64,000 nt of DNA, taken from positions 25,581,036 to 25,645,035 of the forward strand of contig NC_092271.1 of NCBI RefSeq assembly GCF_036320965.1, written 5' to 3'. This document shows, piece by piece, positions 59,101-64,000 of the stretch. Below the pieces are notes generated by a model. It saw only the letters and a list, made by a program, of their open reading frames with translations. It did no database searches and was not told the origin of the DNA. Every line of letters starts with the position of its first letter. Position 1 is the stretch's first letter. The translations under genes and the position numbers were made by a program. The DNA is from Panulirus ornatus (taxonomy: Eukaryota; Arthropoda; Malacostraca; Decapoda; Palinuridae).

Positions 59101-60136
59101 TACTTATGTTCTACGAGTATTTATCATGCCTGCAAGCGATGCACACTATTTGTGAGTCATGGTCTTGATACCACACTAGCCCGGTGTTGTTGACTGCCTC
59201 AGGTAGCGTCGCTGGAGACCCGGGAGGGCTGCCCAATCATGCCAGGCGGCCGCTTCCAGAAGACCTTCCACATCATGCCCCTGGCTGCCAACAGGAACAA
59301 GTTCGGCATCGCCCTCGACGGGAAGATGAAGGTAAAGACAAGATCGCTCGATCAATTGCCGTATGATACGAGGGTAAACTACCCCTGCTAGTAAGGGGCA
59401 AGATGAGATGTTAAGCACTTGTAAAACTGGAAAATACGCTGAGATCCATGCCTAATTTACTAGTAGGAAAATATCACCATAGCTCCTGCCCTCCTCCTAC
59501 AGGATACCGACGCCAACTTGGCCTCATCCACGGTGATGAAGGAAGGAACCAACCCCAACGACGCCCTGGGTATCGTGGTCTCCTACAGCGTCCGCGTCCG
59601 CATTAACTGCGGCGCCCTTGGTGGGGAGCTGGTGGCCGACCTGCCCTTCAAGCTCATGCATCCCGCCCCTGGTAAGTAACACTGCCACCGGTGACCGACC
59701 TGCCCCCAAAAAGTACGACATCCAGTTACTAAAAGCGTATCGTAATTAATTCTGACGATGTGTATCACCGGTCTTAAGTGATGGTAGTAAAACAAACACT
59801 TTTCCGACAGTCTTTGATGTTCTCAGAATATCCTTGAAATGATGAGAACTCTTTCACTCACATAATGACTAGTAATAAAACCTCAGGTAGTTCCTCGTTT
59901 CACCGAGAGCAGGAGAGAGTTATATGAATGACGAATGAGAACGAAGCCAATTTCTTGAACTTAATGTGTTTAAACCCTTACAGGGCAACAGTTATCCCAA
60001 AGTAACGTAGATATAGGTAAACTGTACTGACCATTTTCTCTCGTCTACAGACTGCGTGAAATCCCAGAGCGAGGACATTGAGTTCGAGGACTTCGCCCGT
60101 CTACGTCGCGGGGTGAGCCTCGACAACCAGCTGTAA
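55663..60136 (+). CDS. Visual arrestin C (seven exons)
   Basis: Join of 55663-55705, 57154-57275, 57971-58204, 58644-58991, 59203-59331, 59503-59671 and 60051-60136; 376 residues. Same exon sizes and phases as B apart from a three-base-shorter last exon. Rhodopsin-quenching visual arrestin. Seen: [23 protein letters not shown]; finger loop [10 protein letters not shown] (Ile where A and B have Val); VTLAVRKVQ; gate loop [16 protein letters not shown]; tail [20 protein letters not shown]. Exon 2 differs from that of D at only about six bases. It lies 5.2 kb downstream of B and 2.2 kb upstream of D, all on one strand. Confidence 0.96.
55923..56006. repeat. (TA)n microsatellite in arrestin C intron 1
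   Basis: About 42 units. Confidence 0.95.
56128..56179. repeat. (AAT)n microsatellite in arrestin C intron 1
   Basis: About 17 units. Confidence 0.93.
57154..57275 (+). CDS. Arrestin C exon 2
   Basis: 122 bases; [20 protein letters not shown] to RGRKVYAA, with VVVDHDY where B and D have VVVDNDY. Acceptor CCTGCAG, donor GTAAGT. Confidence 0.96.
57971..58204 (+). CDS. Arrestin C exon 3
   Basis: 234 bases; [20 protein letters not shown] to HPGSEGT. Acceptor CCGTCAG, donor GTACGA. Confidence 0.96.
58644..58991 (+). CDS. Arrestin C exon 4
   Basis: 348 bases; [17 protein letters not shown] to NAQFNRE. Acceptor CACTCAG, donor GTGAGT. Confidence 0.96.
59203..59331 (+). CDS. Arrestin C exon 5
   Basis: 129 bases; [16 protein letters not shown] to ALDGKMK. 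Acceptor CCTCAG, donor GTAAAG. Confidence 0.95.
59503..59671 (+). CDS. Arrestin C exon 6
   Basis: 169 bases; [15 protein letters not shown] to [10 protein letters not shown]. Acceptor CTACAG, donor GTAAGT. Confidence 0.95.
60051..60136 (+). CDS. Arrestin C exon 7 (C-terminal tail)
   Basis: Encodes [20 protein letters not shown], then VSLDNQL and TAA at 60134-60136. Acceptor TCTACAG. Confidence 0.95.
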
Positions 60137-60300
60137 ACACCTCGCCCAGCACGGCCGAGGTCTCCTACAGAATCATCTCCTCGCTCCTTCCTCCCTCCGT
60201 GCATCGCACGCCGACCTCTGCATCATCAGCCAGCAGCAGCAGTGGCCCACCCTGTCCTCGTAAGAGCGACCCCACGGCGCTTTACCAGCAACGTTTATCT

Positions 60301-60342
60301 AACCATCGTCGTCAACTGACCTCGAACGAACGAAAACGATAA
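60301..60342 (+). promoter_or_regulatory. Conserved arrestin 3' UTR element, copy C
   Basis: About 165-205 bases after the stop. It contains AACCATCGTCGTCAACTGAC, then CTCGAACGAACGAAAACGA, matching A and B. Confidence 0.6.
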
Positions 60343-60449
60343 TGACGACTAACAAGTATTTGCTAATCAGCTTACAATCAGTAACCATAAGAGGAAAAAC
60401 CCTCGAGGCTCCGTCTTCAACACACAATACATCGCCTCTGCTGGAGCGT

Positions 60450-60740
60450 GCATCCTAGGGGCTCCATTAGCGAATGATCTCCCTAGAGATCCAGCAGCTA
60501 AGGACCTCCTCTAGAGCTCCGGTATGGAAAGACCTCCCCAAACAGCTCCATCAGCAGGACTTTCCCAAGGAGTTCCAGCAGCGAATGACCTCCCAGAGGG
60601 CTCTAGTAGCGACAGGGTTCCCTAGAAAGCTCCAGCGGCGAAGGATCTCTCCAGAGAGCTCGCAATAAGAGGACCTCTCGAGAGAGCTCCAGCGGTGAAG
60701 GCAGACCCCTATATAGAGCTCCAGTAGCTTAAGACCTCGC
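60450..60740 (+). repeat. Degenerate ~29-bp minisatellite downstream of arrestin C
   Basis: About ten units built on AGCTCCAGCAGCGAA and GACCTCCC-type words, each 26-33 bases. The open frame across it (60474-60668) is a by-product of the repeat. Confidence 0.75.
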
Positions 60741-62180
60741 CACTTTCGTCGAACTGCTAGTGAACCTCAGTGAACTCCTGAAGACAAACCCTACAAATGG
60801 GGGGCCTACAATCAGCTTCGAAGGTCCGCCACCGAGACTCAGACCCAGATGGGGTCTTCAAGATCTACAGGGTTCGTACACTCGCTGAAGACTCGAAAAT
60901 TTAGACCCCTTTCTTCGGGCCCATTTAGATTCATTTATTGAACTGAAGAAACATTATCTTACATTCACACTATCAATTTCGAAGTAGAATTAAATAAATG
61001 CCTTGGAGGTGAGGTAAAGATGGTAAAGTTCAAAGCAACATTTATCTTTAAGACATGTTTCTCCAGGACCTGAGGTCGAAACTCATACCACATCGGACTT
61101 ATCAAGCCTGAATTTTAATCTAAAAAAAAAATCACTCTGTCGCTGACCCGTACGAACCCTGCTACAGAAACTCTCACGTTGGTACCTGATAGTTCAACAC
61201 CCGCGTCCTGATGATCATCACCCGCCACCTGCAAACTTTTACGTTGTTAGCAACAAAATTAAGGACGGGAACTACCAATCTCCCGTTGATGTCATAATAA
61301 ATCTATGCCCTAAATGTGTGTTGCATTATTTCCATCTCCCAGATGATCAGATGCTTTGCAGATGAGACCCCAAGTCAGTGAACTGAAAGGGTTGGAAGAA
61401 GATTAAACGAGCCAGTTGAATCAGTGGCCAACTACAGCACCAGTCCTTCTACAACCACTCACGTTTTAATCACAAACAGCTTTGTTAGGACTCACTGATC
61501 TGACAATGTTTGACTTCCACTGTATTAAATGATACCTAATGCAATACCTACTAACCCAATCATCAATGGTAATACCTACTCACAGACTCCAGTTTACAAC
61601 GGGTCACCAACAACCACAATTCATAATATTTACCCACCCACGAGTACCATACGCTAAGGTGCCATACGTTATCCTCAGTCAACTACCATCATACCTACCT
61701 AATCGTACACCCATCTGTAGTATAGCATCTACCCGCCAAAAGTCCAACTCCTACAATGGAAATCTCTCATTTTCCTGAAGAGCAAATGCCTATAAACAGA
61801 CGCCATTGAGTACGATTGAAATACGACAGTGTTTAAGCAGTTACAGCAGTTCTGTTTAACCACAGTTACCCTAACACTACATACGTACCCACTTATTTAC
61901 GATAATACTACACAAAGTTGCCATATGTTGAACTAAAAGAACAACGTTAATCAAGAGCGATGACGGCGTGATTCTTCCGGAGCCGAGACCAAAAACAAGA
62001 AGCGGCCATCTTAGCTTCTCCCCCTGGCGCGCGCGTCCCTGCCGAAACCCAATGTTAGTGCTGGTAATGGAAGCCCAAGACAGACTCAGCTCGGAATGTG
62101 GCTAAATATAGAATAAAACAGCTTACCGGTGTGCGTGAGTGTAGTCATGTGAACCAGTCGGAGGGAGACTCTCCAATTAG
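60741..62180. other. Spacer between arrestins C and D
   Basis: Probably the end of the C transcript, with AATAAA at 60993 and 61296, then AT-rich sequence with loose TACC-rich repeats (61540-61930). No supported gene. Confidence 0.5.
60993..60998 (+). terminator. Candidate arrestin C poly(A) signal
   Basis: AATAAA about 860 bases after the stop, beyond the minisatellite. A second AATAAA at 61296-61301 is followed by a GT-rich stretch and may be the one used. Confidence 0.35.
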
Positions 62181-62188
62181 CAGTAAAT

Positions 62189-62208
62189 GGATTACAGGGA
62201 GTATATAG
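62189..62208 (+). promoter_or_regulatory. Arrestin D core promoter: GGATTA and TATA box
   Basis: GGATTA (62189-62194) is followed by TATATAG starting at 62202, 114 bp before the ATG. Confidence 0.68.
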
Positions 62209-62315
62209 AGGCAGAGTTGGGGTGGGGACGCCATCCCGCTGTTGTTCTTCGTTGAGCAAACTCAAAGCGTCTCTCTCTCGCAACTTCTCGTAAGAGAAAA
62301 AAACAACCAACTTCG

Positions 62316-62358
62316 ATGGTGAACGCCGTGAAGGTCTTCAAGAAAACCGCCCCTAATG
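62316..62358 (+). CDS. Arrestin D exon 1
   Basis: 43 bases: [14 protein letters not shown] plus one base; donor GTATGT. Confidence 0.93.
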
Positions 62359-63543
62359 GTATGTGAATCGCTGTGTGGGAGAGAGTGAGTAGTATTGTAG
62401 ACAAAAAAAAAAGGTCTGGTAAACTATGGTTGCATTTCCGTACTGTTTCATGGTAATGTTCAACGAGCACAGATAATATCGCAGGATATTCCAACCTATC
62501 AACACTTTTTTTTATCTCAATTCATAAAAACTGACAGGTGCAATGTGAATGTGCACCGTATCTGTTCGGGTGGTGACTTGCAATGAAGGTATGCAGAAAA
62601 ATAATTCATCATTATTAGTCCTTTAAGATCTAACTTTTTTCATATATATAACGCAGAAGGATATGTGGTTCCGTGTGTTTCATGTATTCAAAATGCTGTA
62701 ACATTCTCGTAGTTCTTGAATTCATCATGAGTATCTAACATCTAGCAGCAAAATACCGTATCATACGGTAACAAAGCTAGGTTTTTTCAGTGTTATGAGT
62801 TACGCTTTCTATCCATTGCCATATTCTGCTCATAACCCACATATACCGTAAAGTTATCTCCGTACACTGTCGGATTTTCCTTCGTAGTCTACAACTACGA
62901 TGAACACCAAAATAGAGGAAAAATGCCTATATTCTTTTTTTTCCTGTTTTCGATTACAATATTTCATCTATGTTATTTGGCTGTGAATTCTGATGTGTGC
63001 TTCTTTACTGCTCATCTTAGAACACGCATTATTTAACCCCCATGAGCAGGACAATACGACCATTGAATACGACAATAAGTCACTTGCTTTTGATGGTGCA
63101 GCCTCTGAGGGTCGTTTCGTCATGTTCTATAGGTTAAAGCGAGCAGAGGCCAACACCAAATTATGTATATCTTCAAAAACAATTCCAATATATCAAAAAC
63201 ATTTTTTCTTAACACCATAAAGATAACAAAATTCGAATTAAGTCTGCAGTCATGGATAGAAGTTAAATCTCTCTTTACAAATACTGAAATATTCAAACTA
63301 TTTCAGTCATGCAACCAAATCATCATACAGTTGTGTGAATCATACTTTACGTGGTGCATACTGTTCTTAATGATGGTTCTGACAACGGCCGCCACATATC
63401 ACCTGTCTTTCCCTCCTGCAGGTAAGATCACTGTCTACCTAGGTCGCAGAGACTTTGTTGATAACACCACCGGAACTGAACCTGTCGATGGCGTCGTAGT
63501 CGTTGACAATGACTACCTCCGGGGCCGCAAGGTCTACGCTTCC
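62316..63543 (+). CDS. Visual arrestin D (partial, first two exons)
   Basis: Exons 62316-62358 and 63422-63543 encode the first 55 residues, [15 protein letters not shown] then [20 protein letters not shown] to RGRKVYAS, in the same phases as the other copies. The donor after exon 2 is GTAAGT. Exon 3 (VTVTYRFG) is not found in 63544-64000, so it should lie beyond the window. Whether the rest of the gene is intact cannot be judged. Confidence 0.9.
63422..63543 (+). CDS. Arrestin D exon 2
   Basis: 122 bases with acceptor CCTGCAG and donor GTAAGT. Nearly identical in DNA to C exon 2, including the upstream CTTTCCCTCCTGCAG. Confidence 0.94.
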
Positions 63544-64000
63544 GTAAGTACCCCCTTACCAAAACTCGTTTTCTCTGAAAAATCCACACACCCCAACCTT
63601 CCTCAACCTCAGCGCATCTTTGTGGACTTGTTTACTTGAATTAGCAAGATGACAATGTTTCTAGGTCTAATTCTATTGGTTGTATACATGTGCCAGATCA
63701 GCGTAAACCCTTTCCAACAACGCTAAAGATAGCTGTGTTACATATTCTAATTTCAGCCAAATTCTAAATTTTCAATTTCATCGTCAAATCAATTTGGCTA
63801 ATATCCCTACATTATCACCGCATCCTCATTACCCATCACACAAACTCTGTGTCCGACATAATGGAGTACTAATAACTGCAATTATTCCAGTTATTCTGTC
63901 CTCATACACAGTTCTTAACATATTGAACACCCAAAGGAGTGTTCGAATTTTTCGACTGGTGGGTTATACCTTGACAATGCGCTTGTTCAAATAACAGACC
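63544..64000 (+). other. Start of arrestin D intron 2
   Basis: Begins with donor GTAAGT. No exon 3 homology and nothing else recognisable before the window ends. Confidence 0.7.

Overview
The window looks like nuclear DNA of an arthropod, most likely a decapod crustacean. The evidence is intron-rich genes, arthropod-type visual arrestins, very dense dinucleotide and trinucleotide microsatellites, and several non-LTR retroelement families. No bacterial, viral or organellar genes were seen. The decapod placement is an inference from the repeat landscape and gene types, not a database result.

Layout. (1) 1-11084: no exon I can defend. It holds long (GT)n, (TC)n and (TA)n arrays, small tandem duplications and retroelement ends, and is probably the upstream intron or 5' flank of the next gene. 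(2) 11085-26568, plus strand: nine exons encode the last 669 residues of a Smaug/SAMD4 RNA-binding translational repressor, with the N-terminal similarity region, SAM domain, PHAT domain and conserved C-terminus. Its first coding exon or exons lie outside the window or were not found. Introns carry LINE fossils and one young LINE copy. (3) 26569-30830: Smaug 3' UTR, then decayed reverse-transcriptase fragments and a SINE. (4) 31501-63543: a cluster of visual arrestin paralogues. Gene A is on the minus strand; B, C and D are on the plus strand; D runs off the end after exon 2. A, B and C each have seven coding exons with identical intron phases and encode about 376-382 residues. They are the rhabdomeric type that quenches light-activated rhodopsin.

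Arrestin regulation. Each of the four genes has a TATA box 105-121 bp upstream of its ATG, with a GGAT core 8-11 bp before the TATA. Two of these cores read GGATTA, the reverse of the Otd/Crx site TAATCC. A, B and C share a 3' UTR element centred on CGAACGAACGAA. The cluster therefore looks like repeated duplication of a complete transcription unit, with both ends under constraint. Exon 2 of C and D is almost identical, which points to recent duplication or gene conversion.

Mobile DNA. An RTE-like LINE is present in two copies whose shared ~635 bp appear identical outside homopolymer runs. A SINE family shares its 3' end with that LINE. A CR1/jockey-like family ends in (CA)n and seems to account for many of the (CA)n/(GT)n tracts. 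Two LINE tails form a large inverted repeat inside intron 6 of arrestin A.
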